Source: Triatoma infestans (lineage: Eukaryota; Arthropoda; Insecta; Hemiptera; Reduviidae). Taken from it: a stretch of DNA of 64,000 nucleotides. Position numbers and translations under genes: made by a program. Location of the stretch: NCBI GenBank assembly GCA_011037195.1, contig JAAEAF010003373.1, positions 32,447-96,446 on the forward strand, given 5' to 3'. The notes below the pieces were generated by a model. That model worked only from the letters and a program-made list of their open reading frames with translations. It was not told the origin of the DNA and made no database searches. Of this stretch, positions 11,640 through 24,095 are shown piece by piece (the first letter of the stretch is position 1; every line of letters starts with the position of its first letter).

Positions 11640-12048
11640 AAAGCATAACGCTACTGTTCCCTCAATACCGCAAAAAAAAAAAAAATCAAGTTTCCCAGGA
11701 CAATGTTTCAAATAAAAGTTATAGATATTTTTTTATGTAAGAAAATTGTTGGACTTGTTTTCGATAAGATCGCAAAAAAAAATGGAAAAACAAAATCAAT
11801 AAAATTTGAATTTTGACCGATACCTTCGTGTGAGATGCGTTGCTAATCGAAATACCAAGTTTCAGCTTCCTGTTCGTTTTTGAGATATTTTGTTCACACA
11901 CACACACACACAGACTATTCGCAAAAAAAAAAATGGTTTTTGTATTCAGAGGACTTCAAAACATGTATTTCCGGTGAAAACTCAATTTCGAAAATTTGAT
12001 AAGATCGCAGTACTTCCTGTTTACCCCAGGAATAAGAAAAAGTAAAAA
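11640..12048 (-). repeat. Long interspersed repeat, one terminal part with CA microsatellite
   Basis: It contains the (CA)n tract at 11897-11912, then TATTTCCGGTGAAAACTC, AATTTGATAAGATCGC and AGTACTTCC. This is the reverse complement of 2900-2985. It supports the idea that the family ends in inverted repeats. Confidence 0.6.
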
Positions 12049-13600
12049 GGGTGATCTATGAAAAATATGCTATTTAAAATTGTAACAAATCGTTAAGAAA
12101 AGTCCTATTTAGATTCTAACAATTATTTCCTGGTGCTTCTAAGGCTGTAAAACCATTAAACAGTTGTGATCAATCTAAAAGTAGTTCTAAAAGCGGAAAT
12201 AATATATTAATTAGCAATAATATACTTGCTTATTTCACAGTTAAAAAGATATGAAAACAAAATAAGTTGAACGAATTTGGAATATCGTATTTGTTTAAAA
12301 ACTCTGAACATAATAGAATTTTACTATTCCATCTTCTTAAATAAAATAATTTAAAAGTGAAAAGGTTCTAATATTTAGAATGCTAAACAAAACATTTGGA
12401 AAAGTGGCTTCATGATTGCATGCAACAATACCACGGAACACAATCTTCTCTTGCCTACTTTTTTTCCTTTCTCTATTCTTTTATTTCATTTCCTTTTCCA
12501 CACTAGAACGGCTGACTTTCAGTCATCTATTCCTATGTTCATCTGTACTTGTTTTTATTATTTAGAAAAAAAAAAAAACGGATTTTATAACAGAGAATAT
12601 ATTATTAAAATACCAGAAATAATTTTTTCCTGTGTTCTCAAAAGTAATTAATAATTTATGAATATTAATAATTTATTATTGAAACTATGTACTAATCATA
12701 AAATAGCAGTATATTAAATTTGAAATACACTATATTTATAAACCAAGTATAAAATATTTGTGTATATTCCATTGTAATATGTAATTAATTAATCAATGGT
12801 ATCCCTATATAACGTCATGGATATAACATGTAATATATTATAATGTAAAATATTAATTAACATAATAATATAATTAATTATATATGTTATTTGTGAAATT
12901 ATCCAACAAAAAAAAACAACAAAATAATCTGATGTAAAACTATGATATGTAACTCCTAATTACACTAAATTTTTCGCATCTGTTTATTTTCGGTCAGATT
13001 TAAAAAAAAAAAGTACGTCTCATCATAACTTTTTTGCAAAACAAAAACAAAACAAATTCAAATAAAGATGAAAAGAAGATCTGTTAACCTAAAATTTACA
13101 TCAATTAAAAGTAATTCAATAAAAAAGTTTCTACAATTCAACAAAACTAAAAATAAATGTTAACAATTGACATAAGATAAAATGAAACATATAAGTTTGT
13201 AAGTCAGTCACTATTCATCGACCAGTATAGAGACTGATTCTCTTAATTATTGTAATGACTTAACAATGATATTACAAAAATATTAATTAAATACTGTTTG
13301 TTTTTTGACACTTTGACACACGTCAACCATATTGAAATTCCTTTAAAAAATTTAAGTATATATAAGTGTCAACTGACTTTAGACAGGGCAAAAATAAAGA
13401 ATATATACTCCCTACGTTTCAGTCACATTGTTATAAAGTTATAAAATATTTAGAACTTATTTGTATCAAATTTTTGTTTTCATTATATTTAACGTTACGC
13501 AATTTACTTGACAAAAAAATTTCTAGCAAATTTAAAAGTTTCTGAGTATTCCAGACGCTATTGCAAAATAATAGTCATCCGTTTACATTAAACTTAAATA
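12049..13600. other. AT-rich non-coding stretch
   Basis: No gene or recognised repeat is seen. There are long runs of A/T and ATTAATT-type words. Confidence 0.5.
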
Positions 13601-13930
13601 TACCCTTTCTATGAGTAATGCTAACATCTTGCCTCCATTTCTGGTTAGAAAATCCTCTCGATCGTTAATAAAAATATTGAAGCGGAGAGGCGTCATTGTA
13701 TCACCCTGCAGACCCCCTTATAAATCTGAAAAGTCTGTGTACATGTTACCGACTCTCGCTCTGGTAGGAGCAGTATTATAAAAACATTTTCATCCAACCT
13801 TAATCCACCTTCTGCTTATTCCAAAATTAAATAACATATACCAGGGTAACGAGTGGTCAAGAGAATCAAAAACCTTCTTAAAATCCACAAATATGGCATA
13901 AACTCTGCGAACTTTATAAATAGTAAATAC
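13600..13930 (-). pseudogene. Non-LTR reverse transcriptase, central part
   Basis: On the minus strand: FVDFKKVFDSLDHS (RT domain A, with the first catalytic Asp, near 13890) and then, after a frame break, GGLQGDTMTPLRFNIFIND (RT domain B, near 13660-13720). Order and spacing are right for a non-LTR RT. The YADD-type box is not visible. It probably belongs to the same element as the RT N-terminal pieces at 14755-15305, separated from them by unrelated DNA. Confidence 0.7.
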
Positions 13931-14754
13931 AGGGAAAATAAAAATAAATAACATTATGGTGAGATACCTCGGGTGGGCTTTGTTAAAAAAAAAAAACACC
14001 AAACATTAAAGATTTAAATTGAATGAAAATATTGAGTCGACTATAATAGTTGAGCAAAATGGGAAATTAAAATTTTATAATTATATGGAAAAAATGAATA
14101 TGTAAATTAAATTTAAAAAAGAGTAGCAAATATTATTTATAATGACTTTCAATAAGCCAAAGGAATGGCGCTTACCCTAAAACGAAGAATCCTTGTTGCC
14201 AATGTTGGAAGACCCACGTGTCCTTAGCCCATACCGGGGAAAACGGGAGAGGATAAATAGGAATAAGTAAATAATTCTGATGTGCCGCAAACTCTTGGGT
14301 CTTCCCCAATATACTGCTACTTGGCTGATGATCGTAGATAATAATTAAATGGGCTCCCTGAAGCTGCACGGCAGGAAATTCAACCGGAAGTAACAGCATG
14401 TGATTTCATAATGAGCTTATGCGACTAAATCAACAAAACAACCAACGAAGGGACAGTAGCCAGGAAAACTAGTAGTAACAAACTTGGGTTTTCACAATTA
14501 AGAGCAACCCAACCGGCATGTACTGCGACCTACTCAAACTTGCCTTAGATGGCGACTGACTGAGAGAGAAAGAAAAGGCATAGGTTACCCATTTCTCGAC
14601 ACTTATGACACAGCCTAATAGATTAGTAAATCTATTATCAAGGCAGTACAATATCCTCCCCGAAATAAAATTATTATACGCTGTTGTCGGAAAAGTTAAA
14701 TTTAGATTAAATGCGGAACACTTTATTTCTGATTTAAATGTTAATTAGGGAGGA
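13931..14754. other. Unassigned sequence splitting an RT pseudogene
   Basis: This segment lies between two parts of one minus-strand RT and is less AT-rich than its surroundings in 14160-14650. Short minus-strand ORFs (14172-14399 and 14469-14651) show no domain. GGGTAACCTATGCCTTTTCT (RC of about 14568-14587) recurs in similar form near 22349. It may be a further insertion. Confidence 0.4.
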
Positions 14755-15050
14755 TAACTTGAATATGCTATCCGTGCAACATCTGCCACGATGAAAGCCA
14801 TTCTGGCGTTCAGTTAATGGATTGCCATAATTTAACCAGTTTTTTAATCTGTTGGTTAAAACTTGTGTATACAGTTTAGCCAGTATATTCGTAAGCGAAA
14901 TTACTAAATTATTATAGTTTTCTGGCCGCAGAGGATCGCCCTTTTTAAATATTAAAACAACTCCGACTCACTCCACTCCCCCGCTGGCACCACCACTAAC
15001 TCCAAACCTGTCAAAAAAAGCCAAATGTAGCCAGATCCTTCATAAGCAAA
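14755..15050 (-). pseudogene. Non-LTR reverse transcriptase, N-terminal part
   Basis: On the minus strand from about 14950: a segment with FKKGDPLRPENY and then ISLTN, followed by a block ending in LTERQNGF and HRGR (about 14775). These are the fingers-region motifs of non-LTR RTs (KKGD, NYRPISL, QNGFR). A frame break lies near 14950. The stretch 14755-14940 occurs again, inverted, at 15050-15240. Confidence 0.7.
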
Positions 15051-15240
15051 CCTTTTAGAACAGAAAACTATAAACCATAATGATCTAGTAATTTCACTTA
15101 TGAATATACTGGCTAAATTGCTTAGACAAGTTTTAACCTATAGATTTAAAAAACTGGTTAGATTATGGCAATCCTTTAACTGAATGCCAGAATGGCTTTC
15201 GCCGAGGCAAATCTTGCAATGATAGCATATTTACGCTGGC
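15051..15240 (+). repeat. Inverted copy of the neighbouring RT segment
   Basis: About 185 bp here is the reverse complement of 14755-14940, with roughly one difference per ten bases by eye. The plus strand encodes the same RT block, ending TECQNGF / RRGKSC-like. The two arms are about 110 bp apart and could form a large foldback. Confidence 0.75.
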
Positions 15241-15310
15241 CTTTAGAACTCATTAGAAATGCCACCTGGACCTGGGGCCTTCTCTGTTTTACATTGTCTA
15301 TTTGCAAAGA
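15241..15310 (-). pseudogene. Non-LTR RT motif upstream of the fingers
   Basis: The minus strand reads EKAPGPGGISNEF, the KxPGPDGI motif that begins non-LTR RT domains. In the same strand it is followed by the inverted segment and then by the KKGD block, so the inverted segment interrupts the RT. Confidence 0.65.
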
Positions 15311-15399
15311 GTATTTTCCTAAAAATGCTCATCGAAAAATGGGTGAAATACATCGTCCGTTATAGAACAAGTTAGGGCATATTGAAGATAATAGTGATA

Positions 15400-15745
15400 A
15401 GTACTGGTGGAGATTATACGATAATGGTAGCATAAAACTAGGATGGATAGAATGAGGAATGAGGATTTAAAGAAGGAGATGGGGAAGAAGGGGGGAATGA
15501 AAAATGAGAAAAAATGAAATTAGCACGATATGCTTATCTTAGAAGAATGTCGGCTGGAAAATCAAAGGTTATTGTTGATCCTTCTGAGATATAGAACGAG
15601 AGGTAGACCAGCAAGAAGATCTAAGAATGAGATTGAGGAACTAGTGTCTGGAAGCAGAATGAGGCAAGGAGATTGGCTGGATAGGAAATGACTTAAACTT
15701 TTCTCCAACGAAGAAAAGGATGTGTGTTTTGTGTGTATATGTGAG
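15400..15745 (+). pseudogene. C-terminal scrap of a non-LTR polymerase
   Basis: Near 15530-15700 the plus strand encodes RYAYLRRMSAGKSK and then ERGRPARRSKNEIEEL. This resembles the GHVxRM ... RGRPRKRW tail of RTE/CR1-like ORFs, also seen intact at 31290-31390. Several stops are present. Confidence 0.45.
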
Positions 15746-16859
15746 TACCTTTATTCTTATTAAAACCGCGCATTATATTATGTGATTTTGATCAGAATCT
15801 TCGTGTCAAAATCGTTATGTCTTCCCAAGCAGAATATTAAGCTTCTTTTTTTTTAGATTCTTCGTTTTTTTTGTTTTTTTTTTTGTGATTTATAGTTCAT
15901 TTTGATTTACCTTAATTCAAACCCAAACACACATAAAGGTCACTACTAAAAATAATAATAAATTTCGAAAAGTCACAAGCACAAAAGATTGCTTCATTTC
16001 CAATCATATAAAAAATAGGACAAATAAATATAAAATAAATCTGAAATTTTTGCTTCTTTTTTTTTTATTATTATAACACTAGAATACTAAATTAAATTAC
16101 AGTGCGAACCACATGAGAAATTATGTAAACTATTATCCGTGAGACGTCTGACCGACACATCAGTGGTGGCGCTGTTGTAATAGTGATAAGAAAATATTTC
16201 CATTAAAAGTGCTATTGTTAAGGAAACTTTTACCCCGCCAGACAATATTGTACCATAGAAATAAATTTAAACTTTGTTTTATAATTACCAACTATAAAAA
16301 TAAGACAAAATTAACACTTATGTTACCTACGATAATAATCCCAGAGTAGCCAGCACTCTCTTACACTCCTACTATATTTACGAAGAAGTGAGTGGATAAG
16401 ATAAATGTGTGTTCTTTGCTAAATAAAAATGAAAACAGAAAGAAAAATAAGGAAAACAAAAAGATGGGAACGTGCTCCACTGTCTGCAGTTGGAATTGTT
16501 CACTTATATTTCGCCGCTGAAGTCATATCTCTTACTTCGGGGAACTTCCATCGTTCTAGAGTTATATTTTATTATTGTATATACATATATATCCTTCGCT
16601 TTTAGCTTACTCACATATATTTCTCACAAACTGTACCCAATATATATAAAAAAATAAATAAATAACTCATACTAACTCCTGAATTTATTTATTAATTTAC
16701 TAAGCGTTCTTCTTTAGCTAATGAAATAAATTTTTAAAAAGATGGCAAAATTACATAAGATGTATTTTTATAATTCAACAAATTTCAATTCTAGTGTAGG
16801 AAACTAGAATTTTCTTTCTTTTAATTTCTATTAAGTCATTATTTAAGTCTGTGTAAGGG
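15746..16859. other. AT-rich non-coding stretch
   Basis: No supported gene. T runs lie at 15846-15885 and 16058-16067. Confidence 0.5.
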
Positions 16860-17200
16860 AAAGACCAAGCCCTACGCTATCCAAAGCCCCACTGGACCCA
16901 CATAGCTACCCCAAAAAAAACAACAACAAACCGGTTCTAGAATAATTATCCAGACCCGAGTCTAATCCATCTAAGATTCAGTCCAAACAAATTGGACAAT
17001 GAGCTTAAAGGGAAATAGCCAAAGCTTTTTCACAGACATCGTGTTCCGACAAAGGTCCTGAACCTTAATTTCCTCACAATTCAGGCAACTGTCATAAGAT
17101 GTTTCCTCCTCTGTCTCACAGTCTCTACAAAAGATGTCCGGTATGGGGCTCCCATTACGTAGAGGTGTCTCCCTTAAACCTATCTCTTTAAGTCAACAAA
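16860..17200 (-). pseudogene. LINE 3' end with Cys/His finger (family B)
   Basis: On the minus strand: RETPLRNGSP and then FCRDCETEEETSYDSCLNCE, a Cys-x2-Cys finger of the type at the end of RNase H-bearing LINEs. An AT-poor 3' UTR follows that is shared with 53790-54085 (TTAGATGGATTAG, GGTTTGTTGTTGTTTTT, GGGGTAGCTAT, GGCTTTGGATAGCGTAGGG). The two copies are inverted relative to each other. A plus-strand ORF of 129 codons across 17134-17523 is antisense to this and not a gene. Confidence 0.7.
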
Positions 17201-18654
17201 CACATACATCTGTGGCTTATAACTACATTAATCTAAAACCCGGATTTCCAGCTAATAATCCAGGTAGGAAATTTTGGTTGATGTATATACACCGATTGAC
17301 TGTAGGTGAAAAAAAATTTCGATTATTCAGTTCATGCTATAATAAATGGCACTTTATAGGGAAGAATAGGACGCTCAGCTACACCAATACATCTCTAGAA
17401 TCAATTTTATCGACCAAAAAAAAAGGATTCATACAATCGAGTGACCAATGTTACAGAATCCCCCCTTCCCATAATACATTTTTCTGGAAAAATATATCTA
17501 ATAAAAGATCTATAAGTGTGTAGTTGTATGGGAATTTTAAAGAAATATTTTTCGTATTTAAAGATATCTACGAAATGGTAAAGAAGGGCAAAAAAAACAG
17601 TAAAGTCGCACGTATAGCTGAAACATTTTAACTGCAACTTTCGTGTCCGATTCATGGAGATCTCCTAAATGGAATACCAATTTTGGAATTTCCAGCGATT
17701 GTTGGTTTTTGAGATTGTAATGGCTCTCTCTGATTAACAGAGACTACTATCTGACTTAGGCAGGTTAGAGTGGGAGAACCTGTGTATATAAGCCGGTGAG
17801 AATCTATCAGATCTATCAGATTCAACCATACATCGCATCGTGTCATATCTTTACTCCCACCTTTTATTCTATCAAAATCATTTTAAAGTCCAGTGCAGTT
17901 TGTGTAAGCTTATAACAGGGTCTTCATATCTCGTTTATTCAATCAAACCTAATTTCTCTCCTTAACAACTCCATTTTTGAGATATTTTCTACATTTGCAC
18001 ACACACATAACATTTGCTTGGAACATTTTTTCCAAACTAAGGGTATCTCATAACATTATATTTTTGAAAATCCAATTCGATAACAAGATTTCCTTTTATA
18101 TCAATAACAGAGAGAGAAAAACATTTTTCCACCTCCATACATTAAAAGTAGGATTAATTTTCCTACTTAATCATTCACAAGCTGGGAACGGTAATTGTAA
18201 TTTATGCTTTATACATTTTATCAGTTACCTAATAGATTTATCGGCGAGATAATATTTATTCAATATTATCTGCAAAAAAAAGAAAAGGGAATGTTACTGA
18301 AATAACTTCCAAATGAATGAACACAATTAGAATTTCACTCAGCAACTAAATCATTACATAATTAATTTATCGTTCAGTCAAGTTATGCAATACTTACACC
18401 CTTATAATACTTCACATGGAAATTTGCAATTCATGATATTTGGATTTGGTGTTGAATTAGTGAAGTTCTGATGCAGTTTAATTTAATAAACAAACGAAAT
18501 AAACTGATATTAAATGATACACTCATACATAGCATTTGTGTGATTTAGCCATTCACAGTCCTGCTGGCACCAATACCAGCTAAATCTCCAAGTAATATGT
18601 AAACAGAAGATTCAGTTTGAATTTCCTGCGTGTTTTCATTTTTGATAAATTGTC
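17201..18654. other. Non-coding stretch with weak repeat remnants
   Basis: No gene is supported. 17575-17710 and 17950-18060 contain phrases like those near the ends of the long interspersed repeat (GGAATACCAATTTTGGAATTTCC, a short CA tract, AACATTTTTTCCA), but are too eroded to bound. Confidence 0.4.
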
Positions 18655-18845
18655 CATTCCATATTAAACTTCTATATTAATATATTTCTATTTTCTATAT
18701 TAAACGTCTATATTAAACTTCTATATTAATATATTTCTATATTCTATATTAAACTTCTATATTAATATACTTCTATATTCTATATTAATATATTTCTATA
18801 TTCTATATAGAATATACTTCTATATTGTATATTAAACTTCTACAA
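18655..18845. repeat. AT-rich tandem repeat (minisatellite)
   Basis: About 190 bp is built from variants of TTCTATATTAATATA and TTCTATATTAAAC in irregular alternation, with at least ten TTCTATATT units. Confidence 0.8.
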
Positions 18846-18899
18846 AAATCTATTTAACCTACATATTTAGGTTTTTGAAGCAAATTCTAGACGAATATG

Positions 18900-19500
18900 A
18901 TTACCTTATCTAGCAGCGCCCAATGGAGCCCCCCCCTCACCAGCAAAACTTGAAGTTAAGCTGAACTCACAGATATCTCAGAATTATTCCTAAAATTCAG
19001 ATTTTCCTGGATACTGATTATAAGAAAAAAGAGATGGAAAGTATAATTAGCACTCAATGGGTGAAAAGTGGAACTTCCGTTTGAACCATTTCCTTCAACC
19101 TTGATAATATAACGTAGCTTAATATCGCGTAGGTGGTAAATTTACTGAAGTAGTAGGTTGGAGGAAATTTAAGCTTTAACTCCCCACCTCCAAAAAACTA
19201 ACAAAAATGATTTTATTTTTTCAATTAAGTTTCAAATAAAACTGTTAGGCCAACATGTGCGTAGTTAGTATGTGCAATGTTTTCAAGATAATTGCGAAAA
19301 CCTGAGAAACCTCTTAGATAAATCTCATTTTTAATAAAGAGAATTTTATCGAATACTTTGTGTGGGATACGTTCTTGGTACATAACAGAATTTCAAATTT
19401 GAACTTCCTGCCATTTGTCGTTGTACTATTAAGTCATTCAAACAGATAGATAGACAGACAGACAAATGCATACACACGCATGCACACACTCACAGGAGTT
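18900..19500 (-). repeat. Copy of the long interspersed repeat
   Basis: It contains GGAACTTCCGTTTGAACC, AATATCGCGTAGGTGGTAAA (compare AATATTACGTAAGTGGTAAA at 44997) and ATTTCAAATTTGAACTTCC, then a GACA/CACA-rich tract at 19445-19495. It lies in the same sense as 44795-45445. Confidence 0.55.
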
Positions 19501-19675
19501 AACACATCTAAAATTTATTTCTAATTAGTTGAGCAATAAATTGTCAAAGCATGGAATTGAAGCATCCCGGGACTCAAGCAAGGAGCAAATGAAAATCCAA
19601 TCATCTCCAGCAAATTTTACAAATGATGTCCTGTCTTGGGATGTAAAATGTCCAAGTTTATATGATATTTTTGTA

Positions 19676-20056
19676 GGATAGAGGACTACAATAGTCAGTA
19701 CATTGTTGAAATAAAGTGAAGCTTATGGTCGTGGAAACAATGGTATGATTTGCAGAGGAAAGGAGGGTACTCTTGCTTCAAGACACGCCTAGCGCCAATC
19801 TATTGGGTAATCAATGTTGGAAACTATTATAAAATTAGACTGGAGAAGTTCTATCCTATCTGACTTTAGCCCAGATCACGCACCTGGGACCCTTCAAAGA
19901 GACACTACTTGGTGTCAACTTTTACAGCAACGAACAAGCGTAAACAAATATGCAAAACTGGCTCATACTTATAGACAAAGAATTCTATAAAAACTAGTTG
20001 ATTGGGCATGTGTTTGAGAATATATATATGTTACAGGATACAAAGTAAATTGTTCT
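19676..20056 (+). pseudogene. Mariner-type transposase remnant
   Basis: The plus strand encodes, in order and with frame breaks: a degraded LLLQD(N)ARPH-like block (near 19775), a WEVLxxPPYSPDLAPSD-like block decayed to GEVLSYL/TLAQITHLGPFKETL (19828-19905), GVNFYSNEQA, a NMQNWL block, and an end reading YVTGYKVNC (20027-20053). That order is the catalytic and C-terminal half of a mariner (DD34D) transposase. The N-terminal helix-turn-helix region is not visible, several in-frame stops are present, and I could not define terminal inverted repeats. Confidence 0.7.
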
Positions 20057-23000
20057 TAAAGTAGCACATTAAAACTATAAGCATTTATCTATTTACTTAT
20101 TGAATGACATTAAAATTGTTAACTAACATATAACTATGCAGATGTAACATTCGAATACGTATGTACGTATATACGAATAAACAGAAATGCATTAGCTGTA
20201 TATATTCAAATTCTCATTAGGTGAAACAATAGCATATTAATCAATAAACTTATTTATCTTATTTTAACTTATTTAAGTTCTGTCATCATCTGGCGACATC
20301 CGGAAAATGGGTAAACACCTGAAACCGGTCGGAGAGCACAAAATGAAGCAGTTTGTAACGAAAACAATCTCTTATCAAGGATCACATTACACATGAAATG
20401 CAGTGTTCTTCAGAATTGGTCGTCAACTAATTCTACATGTGATATTTAGATTTAGTCGATCCGGGTTAATTACAGTACAAGTGAGATCGTTCAGCCTAGA
20501 TATGTGAGGAGAGTGGAGTGGACAACTGTTTGGTAGTAAGTCGTCAAGTTATCAGCCATAGAAGGGAGAAGTATAATAAAGGGAGATATACCATTATAAA
20601 TCCCTGTTATCTCTCTTAGAAGTAACTGTACATGATTTGCTTACATTGTTGCATTTTAACATGATTTGGAAAAATTTAGGTTTCATTGTTACACTTCAGC
20701 AAGATCAATTTAATTATTTCATTTAGGACATAAAATATAAATAATATTCTGTACTAACATAAAATAAATGTTATAAATTAGTAATACTAACTATCTTTGA
20801 GATTAGTGTTAAAATAAATAGTTGGCGGGAAAAAAAAATCAGCTGAAATTGAAAAACTATCCAATATCCGTACCTTTTATAGAATTTCATTGCGATCCAA
20901 TTTTTTAGTAGATACGATTAACTTTACCAGCACAATAGTGATATCTACCTCTTACGGGCACAGAGTGACCCGTCAGGTAACATATATGAGTAATGATCTT
21001 ATAGCTCGACATTATTAAATAACAGTGTGTAGTGGGTGCGTTCACATAAAGTGCACGTACTTTTTATATATATCAGTCATAAAGATTTATATAATGTTAA
21101 ATTGCTGTCAAAATGAAAATATATATTGTCAATTTTAATTAATAGTAATTAATTATTTACTGCTTTTAAATTGATATATAATTAGAATTGTATATAGGTC
21201 AGCTACCTTTTTCCCTAACAGTCTCTAGAAAAAATGCTTCCAATAAATAATTATACTGCTTACAATAAAATACAATATAAACATACAATATACAATATAA
21301 AAATACAATAAATAATTTGACTATATTTTAATTATTGAATAATGTGAATAACAATTAAAAGTTAAGTGTAATAAATGTAATAAGCTTATAAATATATAGA
21401 ATCTCTTGCACTTGAATGTTCTTAAACACAAATGTTCAAATTAAACACTTATTTAGCATACTGAATTTAAAATGAGAAAGTGACGTTCTGAATGCGACGA
21501 ATAGACTCATGAAATAATGCTCCTCTTAATAGTTAAAACCTGCTCTATTTATATGATTCCTAGAAGGGATTAGAAGACAAAAAGTGGCCGAGTCTGTAAT
21601 GATATCTTGTAACTGTATTTTAACCCTTTGCCAGCCAACGTACAAATTTTTGCCTTCATTAATATTTTTAAAATAACTGTATTTAATATAATTTCTTGCA
21701 TCTTATCACATAATATACAAGGCCAAAACGAAAACTTTCTCCGCTTTTACCTGAGCCAATGAATCCACCACAATCAATGTCCACGGGATCGTAAAAAATC
21801 ATAGGCCTTATGGCTGTCTTGCGACCATTCTGTTTCATTAAGAAGAACTTAATAAAAGACTCTAGCTGCACACTAGAGCAGATGAACCGAGAAGGTTCGT
21901 TTAAAGGATTTAGGAAGTTAAGCTTTTCTCAAAGTACTGGTATTTATTAAACATCGCTTCTACCATTAATATGAAATTGAAGACATTAATAAGAATTATA
22001 AATTTGATGAAAATTATTCATTCATAATTGTGTAAACTGCTGTTAGAGAAAACGTTTGAGTATTTAACATCAGATTTCTATAATATAGCGTTTAAATTAT
22101 TGCACAACGGAATTATTACAAATAATAATTATTGCAAAACCGGAAATATATGTTTCGAGGTTCTCGTAGTACGACTTTCCTTAAACGTCTTATACAATCT
22201 ACAAATATTAATGCCTATTGTTCAGTATTTAATATAAATTTAACTTTGCCGCCAACGCGTACAATAATTTTATTTCGAGGAGAGTATTGTATTGCTTTGA
22301 TAATAATTTATTAATCTAAAATGCTGTGCCCGAAGTGAAGAGAGGGGGGTAACCTATGCATTTTCTCTCTCTCGAATAAAGAATCACTGAGAAAATTCAT
22401 GCCATAATTTTCAAATGACATTATTCTATAAATTAGTGTTTTAGCTATAAAAAGCTACTTTTGCAACAGGTTGTATCAACGCCACTTTCTTGTTTATTAT
22501 AAACGAAGTTTTGTGCTGAAGTATAAAAAGTATATTTTAAACTAAAATTATTTTTAAAAAAATCTTATATTTTAACCTGTTTATGAAGATTTTAAAAAGT
22601 TTTTTAATTATATTTAACAATTATTTTTGATGATGAATTAATTTAATATCAAACCGAATAATATAAGAGAAGAGTGCTGATTGTAAATTTAAAGGTGTTT
22701 ATTTTATTAACTAAAGCATTCATTAGAAACAACTGAACTAGAATAGAATACAATGTATTTATAAAATCAAGAGTAACGCTCTGTAGTATGTGAAGATGCT
22801 TTTAGGAGACCGTATTGTTGTGACAAGATATTGTCATTATATATATATCTATATGTGTGTGTGTGTGTGTGTGTTTTGTGGATATGTTTAGTAGGAATAT
22901 ATTACACTAAAGTGTCTCCTTCGAGACAAGAGTTGTCTCGAGCGTTCCAAGAGACCATTTTATACTCTGAGAGGTCTCTCTACTAGTGGTAATAGAAGGT

Positions 23001-23640
23001 AGCAACTCCTCTTCTCTAGCCTCCATCAACTATCGAGGTAATTAATGAACCAACATCACTGATATTGGTGGCCCCCACTCACAGAGCTTGCTATTCTCTT
23101 TTAACCCTAACATATTAGTGTTAGTACGTAATACAATTGTTGCAATAATAATGTGTAAATGTGTGTGTGTGTGTGTGGTGTGTGTGTTCAAATGGGTATG
23201 TATATATATCTGTAGCAAGCTTTACACTTCTGTTAAATATTACATTATACTAGACAGGTGATACAGGCCGAATATTCCCTAAAACACACCAACCCAATTA
23301 ACCTATTCCCCCACTCCTTCTTAATCACTCACTCACATACAAAGACACACAGACACACGTATACATATTCACTTCTCATTACCATTTACTAGCATTTCTC
23401 ATAATACCAGCATGCAAGATGTATCGCATTATTTACAACCTTTAGCATACGACTAACCTGTAGCCGGTGAACTTTGATTTTGATGTTGCCGTTGGAAAAA
23501 AGAAAAGACACATGACATTTTTACTCTGAATATATTTAGTCGTTTATAATGAGTAATGAGAGAAAATAATACAGGGTAGGAGTAGTCGTCGAGTGGTTAC
23601 CAATATAAAATCTTAGCGAACTCTGACTTCTTCATATTCT
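20057..23640. other. AT-rich non-coding stretch with microsatellites
   Basis: No gene is supported. A repeat-type motif GAAACCGGTC lies at 20320-20329. (GT)n tracts lie at about 22855-22874 and 23161-23186. A perfect 8-bp inverted repeat with a 3-nt loop (CGAGACAA/TTGTCTCG) lies at 22922-22940. A pyrimidine-rich patch at 22345-22375 is shared in part with 14560-14590. Confidence 0.5.
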
Positions 23641-24095
23641 GCTGGGTATGTTGATCGTTTAAGGTGCTTTTTAAGCCTTTGTTCGAATATGGCATGCCGA
23701 GCTCATCTGGAAGCTCGAGGGCGCCCTCCCTTTTACTTAGTACCTTATCATTCGAAATCCTATCTGTCCAACCGTCACTTTCAAGTGACTATAAGTTCTT
23801 CCATACCTCCTTTTACAATCTGTCAAAGCTGGTGTTCCACAAGGCACAGCATTCTAGAACCGATATTGTGCATAATATACACTGCAACCAACATACACTC
23901 GCAACCCATACTGGAACAGTTATTTCTTCTTTCTTAGACTATACTTTTCTATCCGTACTGTTCCAGTAATATTCCATAGGCACCTTCAGAACCACTATCA
24001 TCTCTTGAATCATGATTCAAAACTTGGAGATTCAAACTAAATGAGAACAAATGTCAACATATCACATTCACTTTACGACACATTACTTTACAACA
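23640..24095 (+). pseudogene. Jockey-like reverse transcriptase fragment
   Basis: Across frames the plus strand encodes KSYLSNRHFQV (about 23757-23790), then AGVPQG in the next frame (about 23828), then IYTATNIHS where jockey RTs have LYTSDIP, a lost FADD box, an LQ-HLQN stretch, and NENKCQHITFTL (about 24029-24066). These are consecutive blocks of a jockey-clade RT, including the region just before and after the catalytic box. At least three frame breaks make it a pseudogene. Confidence 0.75.

Noticed and set aside
17134..17523. 129-codon plus-strand ORF
   Set aside because: It starts in antisense LINE tail and continues in AT-rich sequence; no recognisable motif.
21330..21560. Another family L LTR
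   Set aside because: It shares only AAGCTTATAAATATATAGAA-type words with 41130; too AT-rich and short to support.
22855..23190. CRISPR-like or regulatory repeat
   Set aside because: Only (GT)n microsatellites and a small hairpin; no spaced direct repeats.
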